This document shows positions 44,229-53,518 of a DNA stretch of 64,000 nt, piece after piece. This DNA comes from Hymenobacter psychrotolerans DSM 18569 (GTDB lineage Bacteria; Bacteroidota; Bacteroidia; Cytophagales; Hymenobacteraceae), in assembly GCF_900142395.1 (NCBI RefSeq), contig NZ_FRAS01000018.1:1-64000 (forward strand), read 5' to 3'. Each line of letters opens with the position of its first letter. Within the stretch, counting starts at the first letter, position 1. Below the pieces are notes generated by a model that did no database searches, was not told where the DNA came from, and saw only the letters and a program-made list of their open reading frames with translations. Position numbers and translations under genes: made by a program.

Positions 44229-44361
44229 CAAAGGCAAGGCAGGCAAGGGGAACCGCAAAAGTACGGAGGGTTGAGCGAGCCGCTACGCAACCATTGCACC
44301 AGTTTTTCGGAACCGCGCTATAATGCAGGTTGAGGCCTTTCTGGCAGCCTGGGCAGGCGGA

Positions 44362-44396
44362 AAAGCAAAGCCCCGCTACCGGGTTAGTAACGGGGC
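44362..44396 (-). terminator. Probable terminator of the acyl carrier protein gene
   Basis: 10-bp stem (44370-44379 with 44387-44396, one mismatch). Read on the minus strand it is followed by TTTGCTTTT, 30 bases after the ACP stop. Confidence 0.65.
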
Positions 44397-44425
44397 CCAT
44401 CAGCAAAGTCCTGACCGGTGTTGGC

Positions 44426-44680
44426 CTAGTACGGGTGGCTGGCGGAGAGGTGCGTATCGACGCAGTCCAGTACGTCCTGCACGGTGCGCAGCTGTTCCAG
44501 CTCAGCATCCGGTATTTCGATGTGAAACCGGTGCTCCAGGTTCATCGTCAACTCAATCAGGTCGATGGAGTCGAGGCCAATGTCGTGTACCAGCCGGGAA
44601 GTAGGCTGAAGCTGAAGAGCCGTGTTGCGGCGTTTGCGGCGAAGCATGCGCTCCACCTGAAATTGAATCAGCTGTTCCAT
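44426..44680 (-). CDS. Stand-alone acyl carrier protein
   Basis: 84 residues of an acyl carrier protein fold. The phosphopantetheine attachment motif is GLDSIDLIELTMNLE (Ser in DSIDL), with helix IV TVQDVLDCVDTHL. The N-terminus is unusually basic (MLRRKRRN). It is not beside fatty-acid synthesis genes, so it is probably a specialised carrier and not the main AcpP. It follows the HlyD-like gene by 33 bases on the same strand, and both lie behind a shared Rrf2-type operator. Confidence 0.85.
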   Translation of the reverse strand: MEQLIQFQVERMLRRKRRNTALQLQPTSRLVHDIGLDSIDLIELTMNLEHRFHIEIPDAELEQLRTVQDVLDCVDTHLSASHPY

Positions 44681-44713
44681 ATGGAATGGAGAAAGAAAGC
44701 AGGGAATAAAAAA

Positions 44714-45298
44714 TTAATTGACGCTCAGCAGCAGGGTGGTGTCGTTGGCCGGGGCGTCAGCCAGCGTTGCGACAGTGGTGCCAGGGGCCAGATAGTCGCC
44801 GGGCGCTACGGTGCGCGTTGCCACAATACCGTCCTGCGGAGCCGTTACGAACAGGAAGCTCAGTTGGGAAGGAGAAGCCGCAAGCCGCTGCCGGGCTACC
44901 GAAACCAGGTTTTCAGCCGCTGTGAGGGCTGCTGCCGTGGCCGCCGGCCGCTGCGCCGTGAGGGCGGTATAGGCCTGCTGGCGCTGGTTGAGCAGCACCT
45001 GCAGCCGCTGCTGCTCGGCGGTACGCAGCTTTTCCGTCACCTTCACAAGTACCTGGCCTTTGCGCACGTGCTGGCCCACTGAAAAGTATACCTCCCAGAC
45101 CCGGCCAGCCACCTGGGCCGGTATGGCGGTGCCAACAGAAGCAGAAGGTAGTGGTGCGGCAGTAGGCTGTTCGAGGTAGGCAGTGAGAGTAGCGGGAAGG
45201 GAAGTAGGGGTAGTCTGGGGAAGGAGCGTGTGTAGCAGCGCAATGCTGCCGGTAGCGCCCAGCAGGATGACAAGCATCATCCTAAATATCTTTTTCAT
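44714..45298 (-). CDS. Truncated HlyD/membrane-fusion-type protein
   Basis: 194 residues: one N-terminal membrane anchor (FRMMLVILLGATGSIALLHT), a first lipoyl half (AGRVWEVYFSVGQHVRKGQV), a short helical hairpin (RLQVLLNQRQQAYTALTAQR), and the second lipoyl half (APQDGIVATRTVAPGDYLAP). The protein ends just where the beta-barrel and membrane-proximal domains of a full periplasmic adaptor would begin. It could be a minimal adaptor or a truncated relic. No RND or ABC partner is nearby. The stop is clean and the ACP gene follows. Confidence 0.75.
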   Translation of the reverse strand: MKKIFRMMLVILLGATGSIALLHTLLPQTTPTSLPATLTAYLEQPTAAPLPSASVGTAIPAQVAGRVWEVYFSVGQHVRKGQVLVKVTEKLRTAEQQRLQVLLNQRQQAYTALTAQRPAATAAALTAAENLVSVARQRLAASPSQLSFLFVTAPQDGIVATRTVAPGDYLAPGTTVATLADAPANDTTLLLSVN

Positions 45299-45383
45299 AC
45301 GGGAGGAGTCGCGGCTACCAGACCCTGAGCGGAGCCACGACGATGGTTTGGGTGTGCACGAGGGTAGTGCCTGAGGAAAGTAA

Positions 45384-45401
45384 GTAACTGATAAGGTTAC
45401 A
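45384..45401 (-). promoter_or_regulatory. Putative Rrf2 operator upstream of the HlyD-like gene
   Basis: GTAACTGATAAGGTTACA (plus strand), an imperfect dyad with GTAAC/GTTAC arms, 86 bases before the HlyD-like start. It shares the pattern GTAACTGATNNGGTTNCA with 45886-45903. Confidence 0.6.
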
Positions 45402-45420
45402 TGTAAAGGCAACGGAAAGC

Positions 45421-45876
45421 TTAGGCGGCGGCACCGGGGCAGCCACAGTTGGCAGGCAGGCGGGCAGCCAGCTCCTGCATCACCTGCTCCAGCGACACGG
45501 CCTCCAGAGCGTTGCGCAGGGCCTGTTCGGCGCTGCCCAGCATGTCTTCCAGCGTGTGCTGCATCACGCGGCCCAGGTCGCAGTGGGTGCTGGGGTTGGT
45601 GCTGTTCACGGCAAACAGGTCGGGTTCCCGCTCCCGCATGGCCTCAAACACATCCAGCAGCGAAATACTGGTAGCCGGCTTAGCCAGTGAAGCCCCACCG
45701 CCAGCTCCCAGCTGGGTGCGCACGAGGCCGGCTGTGCGCAGCGTCCCCATCAGGCGGCGCACCACTACTGGGTGCGTACCGGCACTGCCCGCCAGCACCT
45801 CCGACGAAACCGGTTGCCCCTGGGCATGGGCCAGATAAGCGAGAATGTGCGTGGCAACGGCAAATCGGGTGTTCAT
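45421..45876 (-). CDS. Rrf2 family transcriptional regulator
   Basis: 151 residues with an N-terminal winged helix of the Rrf2 family (FAVATHILAYLAHAQGQPV, ELAGSAGTHPVVVRRLMGTL-like recognition segment, GAGGGASLAKPATSISLLDV). A cysteine in HCDLGRVMQ and two more in the C-terminal NCGCPG are present, but not in the canonical three-Cys Fe-S pattern of NsrR or IscR, so it may sense thiols or bind no cluster, like YwnA. The ATG at 45874-45876 is correct for the fold. An operator-like dyad lies 9 bases upstream of the start. Confidence 0.88.
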   Translation of the reverse strand: MNTRFAVATHILAYLAHAQGQPVSSEVLAGSAGTHPVVVRRLMGTLRTAGLVRTQLGAGGGASLAKPATSISLLDVFEAMREREPDLFAVNSTNPSTHCDLGRVMQHTLEDMLGSAEQALRNALEAVSLEQVMQELAARLPANCGCPGAAA

Positions 45877-45885
45877 GAGGGAAGT

Positions 45886-45903
45886 GTAACTGATTCGGTT
45901 GCA
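45886..45903 (-). promoter_or_regulatory. Putative Rrf2 autoregulatory operator
   Basis: GTAACTGATTCGGTTGCA (plus strand), 10-27 bases upstream of the Rrf2 start, nearly identical to the site before the HlyD-like gene. It fits autorepression. Confidence 0.62.
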
Positions 45904-46090
45904 AATGTACGAAGCAGAAAGGTTGTGCACAATCTTTTAGGAAACAGAAACCCGAAAACCGGCTCTCCGGGTGGGCTGCTCCCGGCAAGCCGGCAGCACT
46001 TTCTGTTTTGGCAGACGCCCTCAGCACTGTTTTACCTTAGTGAGGAGCCTGATTAATTCCTGGTTTTCAAAAAAACCAGGCTGCGGTGGC

Positions 46091-46945
46091 TCAGCCTTGC
46101 CAGACGCCGAACTTGCCGGCCTGGTAGTCCTGGTATGCCTGCCGGATTTCTGCTTCGGTATTCATCACGAAGGGGCCATACGCCACAATGGGCTCCCCAA
46201 ACGGCCGGGCGTGGCCCAGCAGCAGCACCGCATCCGACGAGGCTTCCACCTGTAGCTCGTCGCCGTCATAATTGAATTCCACGAGCTGGCGTGCTTCGGT
46301 TTCCTGCCCGTTCACGCGCAGCCGGCCCCGGATGGTGTAGAAGAAAATCGTGCGTTCCGCCGGAATACTCAGGCTCAGCCGGCCACCTGCTTGGAAGTTG
46401 ATGGTAGCCAGCTGCACGTCGGCCAGGGGCTGCACGGCGCCGGCCGTGCCGGCCCACTCGCCCGATACGGCATGCACCAGCACGCGCCCTTCATCCAGCG
46501 AAACCGTCGGAATTTCCGGTTCCTGCAGGCCGGTGTAGTGCGGCGCGGTCATTTTGTCTTTGGCCGGCAGGTTCACCCAGAGCTGCAGAATCTCCAGCGG
46601 CCCGCCCGTGCGCTTGAACTCATCCGACGATATTTCGGAGTGAATCAGGCCACTGCCGGCCGTCATCCACTGAATGCCGCCCGGCCCGATGACGCTCTGG
46701 TGCCCGCCCGAATCCTGGTGCATGATGTCGCCGTTTAGAATAAAAGTCACGGTTTCGAAGCCCCGGTGCGGGTGCGGGCCGAAGGGCAGGCCCCGGTTGG
46801 GCGCCGGGTAGGTTTGCGGGCCGTGGTGGTTGAGAAACAGAAACGGGTCGAGGTGCTCGACGGCGCGGGTGGGCAGGGCGCGGTACGTAACCAGGTCGTC
46901 GATGGGGGCGCTGATGGCGCGATGCTGCTGCTTGATGGTGCGCAT
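46091..46945 (-). CDS. Pirin family protein
   Basis: 284 residues of the bicupin pirin family. The N-terminal cupin carries the metal site (FLNHHGPQTYPAP, FGPHPHRGFETVTFI, SGGHQSVIGPGGIQWMTAG, GLIHSEIS). The second cupin is degenerate. Bacterial pirins are often quercetin dioxygenase-like or stress-related. The ATG at 46943-46945 (MRTIKQQHRAI) gives the standard start; a longer frame has no support. Confidence 0.92.
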   Translation of the reverse strand: MRTIKQQHRAISAPIDDLVTYRALPTRAVEHLDPFLFLNHHGPQTYPAPNRGLPFGPHPHRGFETVTFILNGDIMHQDSGGHQSVIGPGGIQWMTAGSGLIHSEISSDEFKRTGGPLEILQLWVNLPAKDKMTAPHYTGLQEPEIPTVSLDEGRVLVHAVSGEWAGTAGAVQPLADVQLATINFQAGGRLSLSIPAERTIFFYTIRGRLRVNGQETEARQLVEFNYDGDELQVEASSDAVLLLGHARPFGEPIVAYGPFVMNTEAEIRQAYQDYQAGKFGVWQG

Positions 46946-48450
<1,505 letters not shown>

Positions 48451-48535
48451 CAGCCGAAACGGGCGGGCCGCAACCTGTTGCCCTTCGCCTGCGACCTTAG
48501 CCCACGTACTCCATCAACCCTCGCTCTGCTTTCCC

Positions 48536-50635
48536 ATGACCAACACCAACTCCTTATTGCCCTGGGGCACCGCGGCCCTGCTGGCACTGGCCGGCTGCGC
48601 CTCCACCCAGACCGCGCCCACTGCCACCGCGCCCCCGGCAGCCTCTACCGAAACGGTAGCCTCTATTAAAGGTGTTGGCATCGACCCGAAGGACACTGAT
48701 CCGTCGGTTTCGCCGTGTGAGGATTTCTTTCAGTTTTCGGGCGGCAACTGGCTGAAAAACAACCCAATTCCGGGCTATGCCTCCAGCTGGGGCCCGCGCA
48801 ACCTGCTCAACGACCGGACCCAGGCCATGCTCCGCCAGATTCTGGAGGAGGCCGCCGCCAACACGGCCGCGCCCAAGGGCACCAACCTGCAGAAGGTCGG
48901 CGACTTCTACGCGTCCGGCATGGATTCGGTGGCGCTGGAAAAGGCGGGCCTGACGTATCTGCAGCCGGAGCTGAAGCGCATTGCGGCCATCAAGGACCTG
49001 AAAAGCCTGCACGCCACCCTGGCCCGCCAGCAGATGCTGGGTACCGGCGCCTTCTTCCGGGCCGGCGTCGGGCCCGACCGCAAAAACAGCACCGTGTACG
49101 CCGTCAACCTCAACCAGGGCGGCCTGGGCATGCCCGACCGGGACTACTACCTCAAGGACGACGCCCGCTCCACGACCATCCGCACGGCCTACATCACCTA
49201 CATGACCAACACGTTCCGGTTGATGGGGGATTCGGAGGCGGCGGCCAAGCAGAAGGCCCAGGCGGTGCTGGCGCTGGAAAAGCGCCTGGCCCAGGCCAGC
49301 AAAACCCGCGTGGAGCTCCGCGACCCGCAGGCCAACTACAACAAGATGAGCGTGGCCGACTTCCAGCGCCAGTACCCCAACGTGGGCTTGCCGGTGCTGC
49401 TGACTGCCAACGGGCTGGGCGCGGCCAAAGAGGTGATTGTGGGCCAGCCGGCTTTCTTTCAGGAGCTGAGCGCGGTGATGAAAGCCACCCCGCTGGCCGA
49501 TGCCAAAACCTACCTCACCTGGCAGCTCGTCAGCTCGGTGCCTTCGGCGCTGCCCAAGGCCTACAGCGACGAAGCCTTCCGGTTTGCGCAGGTGCAGAGC
49601 GGGGCCCGGCAGCAGCCGGTACGCTGGAAACGCATGCTGTCCGCCACCGATGCCACCCTGGGCGAGGCCTTCGGGCAGCTGTACGTGGACAAGGCGTTTT
49701 CGCCCGAAGCCAAGCAGAAGGCCCTCGACATGGTGACCAACATTCGCGCGTCGATGGCCGAGCACATCCAGACCAACACCTGGATGAGCGACGCCACCAA
49801 GCAGGAGGCCCTGAAAAAGCTGAACGCGCTGCGCGTGAAAATCGGCTACCCCGACGTGTGGAAGGATTATTCGGCCCTGAGCATCTCACGCGAGTCGTAC
49901 CTGCAGAACGTGCTGGCGGCCCGGCAGTGGAACTACGCCCAGAACGTGAAGAAGTACGGCGGCCCGATTGACCGCAACGAATGGGGCATGACGCCGCCCA
50001 CCATCAACGCGTACTACAACCCGCCGATGAACGAAATTGTGTTTCCGGCCGGCTACCTGCAACCGCCGTTCTTCGATCCTAACGCCGATGATGCCGTGAA
50101 CTACGGAGCTATTGGGGGCGTAATCGGCCACGAAATCACGCACGGCTTCGACGACCAGGGCCGCCAGTACGACTCGCAGGGCAACCTGCGCGACTGGTGG
50201 ACGCCCGCCGACGCGGCCGAATTCACGAAACGCGCCGCCGTGGTGGGCCGTCAGTACGACGCCTTCTCGCCGCTGGACTCGGTGTATGTGAATGGCAAGC
50301 TGACCATGGGCGAAAACCTGGCTGACTTTGCCGGCCTTACCGTTGTGTACGGCGCTTTGCAGAAGCAGCTCGACAAGCAGTACGGCGCCGGCAAGCGCCC
50401 CGTTATTGATGGTTTCACGCCGGAGCAGCGCTTTTTCCTGAGCTGGGCCCAGCTGCGCCGCCAGAACATCCGGCCGCAGGCCCTGCGCCAGCAGATCCTT
50501 ACCGACCCCCACTCGCCGGGCCAGTACCGCACCATCGGGCCGCTCATGAACATGCCGCAGTTCTACGAAGCCTTTGGCTGCCAGGAAGGCCAGAAGATGG
50601 TCCGCAGCGAAAGTGAGCGGGCCAAGATCTGGTAA
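48536..50635 (+). CDS. M13 family (neprilysin-like) metallopeptidase lipoprotein
   Basis: 699 residues: lipoprotein signal ending LALAGCAS, a Pro/Thr linker, then the M13 N-terminal helical domain (SVSPCEDFFQFSGGNWLKNN, GGLGMPDRDYYL) and the peptidase core with HExxH zinc site GAIGGVIGHEITHGFDDQGR and third ligand Glu in MGENLADFAG. Family members cut short peptides and act at the envelope. It is full length with all key residues present, followed by a strong terminator. Confidence 0.94.
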   Translation: MTNTNSLLPWGTAALLALAGCASTQTAPTATAPPAASTETVASIKGVGIDPKDTDPSVSPCEDFFQFSGGNWLKNNPIPGYASSWGPRNLLNDRTQAMLRQILEEAAANTAAPKGTNLQKVGDFYASGMDSVALEKAGLTYLQPELKRIAAIKDLKSLHATLARQQMLGTGAFFRAGVGPDRKNSTVYAVNLNQGGLGMPDRDYYLKDDARSTTIRTAYITYMTNTFRLMGDSEAAAKQKAQAVLALEKRLAQASKTRVELRDPQANYNKMSVADFQRQYPNVGLPVLLTANGLGAAKEVIVGQPAFFQELSAVMKATPLADAKTYLTWQLVSSVPSALPKAYSDEAFRFAQVQSGARQQPVRWKRMLSATDATLGEAFGQLYVDKAFSPEAKQKALDMVTNIRASMAEHIQTNTWMSDATKQEALKKLNALRVKIGYPDVWKDYSALSISRESYLQNVLAARQWNYAQNVKKYGGPIDRNEWGMTPPTINAYYNPPMNEIVFPAGYLQPPFFDPNADDAVNYGAIGGVIGHEITHGFDDQGRQYDSQGNLRDWWTPADAAEFTKRAAVVGRQYDAFSPLDSVYVNGKLTMGENLADFAGLTVVYGALQKQLDKQYGAGKRPVIDGFTPEQRFFLSWAQLRRQNIRPQALRQQILTDPHSPGQYRTIGPLMNMPQFYEAFGCQEGQKMVRSESERAKIW

Positions 50636-50665
50636 GCCCGCCGCAGGGTTTACTCGTCTTGCACC

Positions 50666-50710
50666 ATTATAAAGCAGGGCCGCCTCATGTGGGCGGCCCT
50701 GCTTTATAAT
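50666..50710 (+). terminator. Intrinsic terminator of the M13 peptidase gene
   Basis: Perfect 19-bp stem (50666-50684 and 50692-50710) 31 bases after the stop. Confidence 0.85.
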
Positions 50711-50732
50711 TGATAAGCACCGCAGCAGGAAA

Positions 50733-50747
50733 CTGAGGCCGCCTCAG
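50733..50747. repeat. Single TGAGGC dyad, related to the array at 58576
   Basis: CTGAGGCCGCCTCAG, a 15-base dyad identical in form to the core of the 41-bp units at 58576-58780. Confidence 0.6.
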
Positions 50748-50862
50748 CGCCGCTTGCTCCACTACCAATGGGCTGTGTCGCCACCGTCGGGCCAGCCCGG
50801 TGGCTTGCCCAAAGAGGATGCAACAAATTGCTGGCTGTTTGCTATTTAACCCATACTTTTAG

Positions 50863-51294
50863 CCCGATTCACTTACTGGCCATTATTCCTTAGAAGACAG
50901 CGGCACAACCCTTCTGGGGGTTACCAGCGCGGTGCAGATCTGGCACGACGCCGCCGCTCGGTGGCTATATGTGCGCTGGCGCGGCCGCTATTCAGAAGAG
51001 GCCGCAGCCGGAGGCTGGGAGCTGCTACTAAAGTGCCTGTAGCAGCAGCCCTGCACCAAGCTCCTCAATGATGCCCAGTTCGCGGCTACGAGCTGGGCGG
51101 GTCGGGAGCAGTGGGCTGGCGAGGCGCTGTTCCCACAGTTGGCGCAGCAGGGCGTGCGTTACCTCGCCTGCGTCTATCCGCAGGCCCTGGCAGCTCGCTT
51201 TTCCCTGGACGCTACCCTGATCAGCACGCCCCAGCCCTTCATGGCCGCTTTCGAGGACTTGGCATCAGCCTGTTCCTGGCTCCAGCAGGATTAA
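50863..51294 (+). pseudogene. Paralogue family member B with an in-frame TAG
   Basis: Translating in one frame from 50863 gives a family-like protein: ARWLYVRWRGRYSEE, then WELLLKCL, a TAG stop at 51040-51042, then QQPCTKLLNDAQFAA, LFPQLAQQGVRYLACVYPQA and FMAAFEDLASACSWLQQD, with a final TAA. Both halves match the architecture of the paralogues at 43349, 51877 and 53519, so one nonsense change (CAG to TAG would suffice) has broken the gene. A TACTTTTA box at 50854-50861 could be its promoter, but no good start codon is seen. Confidence 0.72.
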
Positions 51295-51348
51295 AAAAAC
51301 CGGCGGCCAAAATATTATAGATACAGCAAGTTGCTGTGAATGAGTTAA

Positions 51349-51382
51349 TACGATTTATTCGTAGAATTACGAAAATTTCGTA
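51349..51382 (+). promoter_or_regulatory. Alternating half-site operator before the BlaI-like gene
   Basis: Four half-sites every 9-10 bases: TACGAT (51349), TTCGTA (51358), TACGAA (51368), TTCGTA (51377). They form three overlapping dyads; TTCGTAGAATTACGAA (51358-51373) and TACGAAAATTTCGTA (51368-51382) are perfect in their arms. The last ends 7 bases before the ATG. Confidence 0.68.
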
Positions 51383-51389
51383 GAGAAAT

Positions 51390-51758
51390 ATGGAACGATT
51401 ATCACTCTCGGAGGAGGAAGCTATGCGTGGCTTCTGGAAGTTTGGCGGCGGCTGCATCAAAGAAGTGATGGAGCTGCTGCCGGTGCCCCGGCCTCCTTAC
51501 ACTACGCTGGCTTCTACCGTGCGCAATCTGGAGCGCAAAGGCTACCTGAGCAGCCGCAAACTCGGCAATACCTACCGGTTTGTGCCCAGCATTACGGCCG
51601 AGGAATACCGGCGCCAGCACTTAGGAGCACTGGTAACCGACTATTTCCGGGGTTCTTATAAGGAGCTGGTACTGTTTCTGGCGCAGGAGCAGAAAATCAG
51701 CCCCGACGAGCTGCAGGACATCATCGACATGACCGATAGCCGCCGGCTGCGGCTGTAG
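51390..51758 (+). CDS. BlaI/MecI-family transcriptional repressor
   Basis: 122 residues of a winged-helix repressor of the BlaI/MecI/CopY family: LSLSEEEAMRGFWKFGGGCI, RPPYTTLASTVRNLERKGYL (recognition helix), SSRKLGNTYRFVPSITAEEY and the dimerisation helix. No BlaR1-type sensor protease (M56) gene is in the neighbourhood, so the inducing mechanism is unclear. It sits inside the cluster of small paralogues, and the half-site array just before its start fits autoregulation. Confidence 0.85.
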   Translation: MERLSLSEEEAMRGFWKFGGGCIKEVMELLPVPRPPYTTLASTVRNLERKGYLSSRKLGNTYRFVPSITAEEYRRQHLGALVTDYFRGSYKELVLFLAQEQKISPDELQDIIDMTDSRRLRL

Positions 51759-51876
51759 CAGCGGGGCCTGCCCATCGGGGTGCTGAGCGTGGTCTGCAGC
51801 GCTGCATTCGAACACAAAGCCGCAAGAAGCCGTAATTCTGCGCATCCGCACCCTGACCTGGCCGGTCGTACTGTCT

Positions 51877-52290
51877 ATGACGCCAACCAATCAGCTTGAC
51901 TTTCTGAGCCTGAGCCACCGACCCGACCTGGGCATTGTGGCCGCCCGCTGGACCCGCCCCACACAGTCGCATGAGTTGCGGGCCGGCTACCAGGAAATGC
52001 TGCGCTACGCCGCTGCCTGTGCCAGCTGTACCCGCTGGCTGGTGGATTCGCGCCGCCGGGTACAGGTAGATGTGCGCGATGTGCACTGGCTCACCAGCGA
52101 GTTTTATCCCACCCTCCGCCGCCACCTGAACGCGCACGTCTACCTGGCCTTCCTGATTGCGCCTTACCAGGCCGACCATGTACACGACGATACACTGCCT
52201 GCGCTGCCGTACACCCACGGCGACTACTGCTCGCTCAATCAGTTCATAGATGAAGGAGAGGCAGTGCGCTGGCTTATGTCGCGGAATTAA
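51877..52290 (+). CDS. Small paralogue family member C, unknown function
   Basis: 137 residues, clearly homologous to the 43349 gene: LSLSHRPDLGIVAARWTRP, AGYQEMLRYAAACASCTRWL, then a VDSRRR motif, SEFYPTLRRHLNAHVYLAFL and a C-terminal SLNQFIDEGEAVRWLMSRN. The common pattern RPDL...RW, GY..hL, RWLhDxRRR and DExxAxxWL is distinctive. No enzyme motif is visible; a regulatory or partner-binding domain of the STAS/SpoIIAA kind is a guess. It follows the BlaI-like gene by 118 bases on the same strand. Confidence 0.7.
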   Translation: MTPTNQLDFLSLSHRPDLGIVAARWTRPTQSHELRAGYQEMLRYAAACASCTRWLVDSRRRVQVDVRDVHWLTSEFYPTLRRHLNAHVYLAFLIAPYQADHVHDDTLPALPYTHGDYCSLNQFIDEGEAVRWLMSRN

Positions 52291-52329
52291 TTCCGGCGCT
52301 GGCCACCCCGGATATAAGAAATGTTAAAA

Positions 52330-52398
52330 TATAGCCCTTATCCTAAAATGGATAGGACTATAGATATAAAGCAGAAAATTGGCCCGAAAATGGCCAAT
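52330..52398 (+). promoter_or_regulatory. AT-rich region with two dyads
   Basis: Imperfect dyad at 52330-52343/52350-52362 and a perfect 7-bp dyad, ATTGGCC and GGCCAAT, at 52378-52384/52392-52398. They lie in an unusually AT-rich stretch before the 52475 gene, and may be an operator or promoter. Confidence 0.4.
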
Positions 52399-52474
52399 AT
52401 TACGTGGAGTAAGCTCGTTTGAGCAGGCAAGCCTGCTTACGACGCCGACTCAACAGTCTCCTTTCCCTCCTTGT

Positions 52475-52780
52475 ATGAATAAAATAATACTATTGCTCAT
52501 GTGCGTGCTGATAGCACTGCTGGAGCCCGCCGCCGTACAGGCAGCCCCTGAAGCCGAAGCCATTGCCTTAACTGGCACCTCGGAAAGCACCGCCATTCCA
52601 CGGCCTAATTACAAGCGCTACAAAGGCAACAGCCGCAGCAAGAAGCGCAAGCTGGGCTTCTTCCGTCGCCGGGCCGCCCGCCGCAAGGCCATGCGCAAGC
52701 AAAAGCAGAAAGCAGTTGCCCCCAAAGGCGTCATCAAGGTAGATGCCCCAACGGGAACCATGCCCAAGCGCGTCGAGTAA
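52475..52780 (+). CDS. Small secreted basic protein
   Basis: 101 residues: signal peptide MNKIILLLMCVLIALLEPAA ending near VQAAP, then a strongly basic stretch (KRYKGNSRSKKRKLGFFRRR, AARRKAMRKQKQK). No domain recognised. The high charge suggests binding to polyanions such as nucleic acid or LPS; that is inference. The start ATG at 52475 is set by the signal peptide. Confidence 0.62.
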   Translation: MNKIILLLMCVLIALLEPAAVQAAPEAEAIALTGTSESTAIPRPNYKRYKGNSRSKKRKLGFFRRRAARRKAMRKQKQKAVAPKGVIKVDAPTGTMPKRVE

Positions 52781-52801
52781 GCTGCCTATTGCTGCTGCTA
52801 T

Positions 52802-52843
52802 CCGCCGCACTTTCCTGACTGGGAAGGTGCGGCGGCTTTTTTT
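52802..52843 (+). terminator. Intrinsic terminator
   Basis: 14-bp stem (52802-52815 with 52821-52835) followed by TTTTTTT, after the 52475 gene. Confidence 0.85.
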
Positions 52844-52945
52844 AGGCTAGTCAGTAAATAGTGCGGTAGGGGCAACGGTGGGCCGCTGGGTGGCCGAGGC
52901 AGGCCGCAACGCCGTATAGGAAGCTGAATCCTATGCTCCTGCCTT

Positions 52946-53284
52946 ATGAAATACCATCTGCTTACCACGACGCTGGTGCTGAGCCTACTAGCTGGCAGCG
53001 CCGCTACTGCCCAAAACCGAACTCCTACTGCTCCTACGCAGCGCAAGCTGGGGGCCGTGAAGGTACCGCCGCCCAATACGCCTATGCCGGCGCCATCTAC
53101 CGCATCTGGCGCTACCAGCACTTCTGCGGGGCAGGGCGGTAAGTACACCGCGCCGGGCCTTACCGGCGAGCCGGCCCGCCAAGCCACCGCCGACCAGGAC
53201 CGGCTGCTCCGCCAGCCTGTGCCCGCTCCGCCGCTGGCTACACCCGCCCCGGCTCCTGCTGCCGCCCCCGGAAAAAAACAGTAG
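52946..53284 (+). CDS. Small secreted Pro/Ala-rich protein
   Basis: 112 residues: signal peptide ending LLAGSAATAQ, then a low-complexity Pro/Ala/Thr-rich mature part (APTQRKLGAVKVPPPNTPMP, PVPAPPLATPAPAPAAAPGK). It is likely disordered and secreted or periplasmic. No function is recognisable. Confidence 0.6.
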   Translation: MKYHLLTTTLVLSLLAGSAATAQNRTPTAPTQRKLGAVKVPPPNTPMPAPSTASGATSTSAGQGGKYTAPGLTGEPARQATADQDRLLRQPVPAPPLATPAPAPAAAPGKKQ

Positions 53285-53301
53285 TGCACGTACGTCTACA
53301 C

Positions 53302-53336
53302 AAAAAAGCTCCCGGCCGCAATGCTGGGGGCTTTTT
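53302..53336 (+). terminator. Intrinsic terminator
   Basis: AAAAAGCTCCC paired with GGGGGCTTTTT around a 12-base loop, after the 52946 gene. Confidence 0.65.
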
Positions 53337-53505
53337 CCGTATAGGGCGCTTCTGTGCAAGGTATTATTGCTGGCACAATGTCCCCAGCATCGGCATGGCT
53401 GCTCAGACAAGATACCAGAGTTGGAAGTCGCGCCTACCGGATACTACAGCACCGGAGCCCTGAAGAAACGCTAGCCCTCCAAACAATAGATGTAGGTACC
53501 GGTAT

Positions 53506-53513
53506 TACCTTTA
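53506..53513 (+). promoter_or_regulatory. -7-like box adjoining the 53519 start
   Basis: TACCTTTA (one mismatch from TAnnTTTG) ends 5 bases before the ATG at 53519. Confidence 0.4.
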
Positions 53514-53518
53514 TAGTT

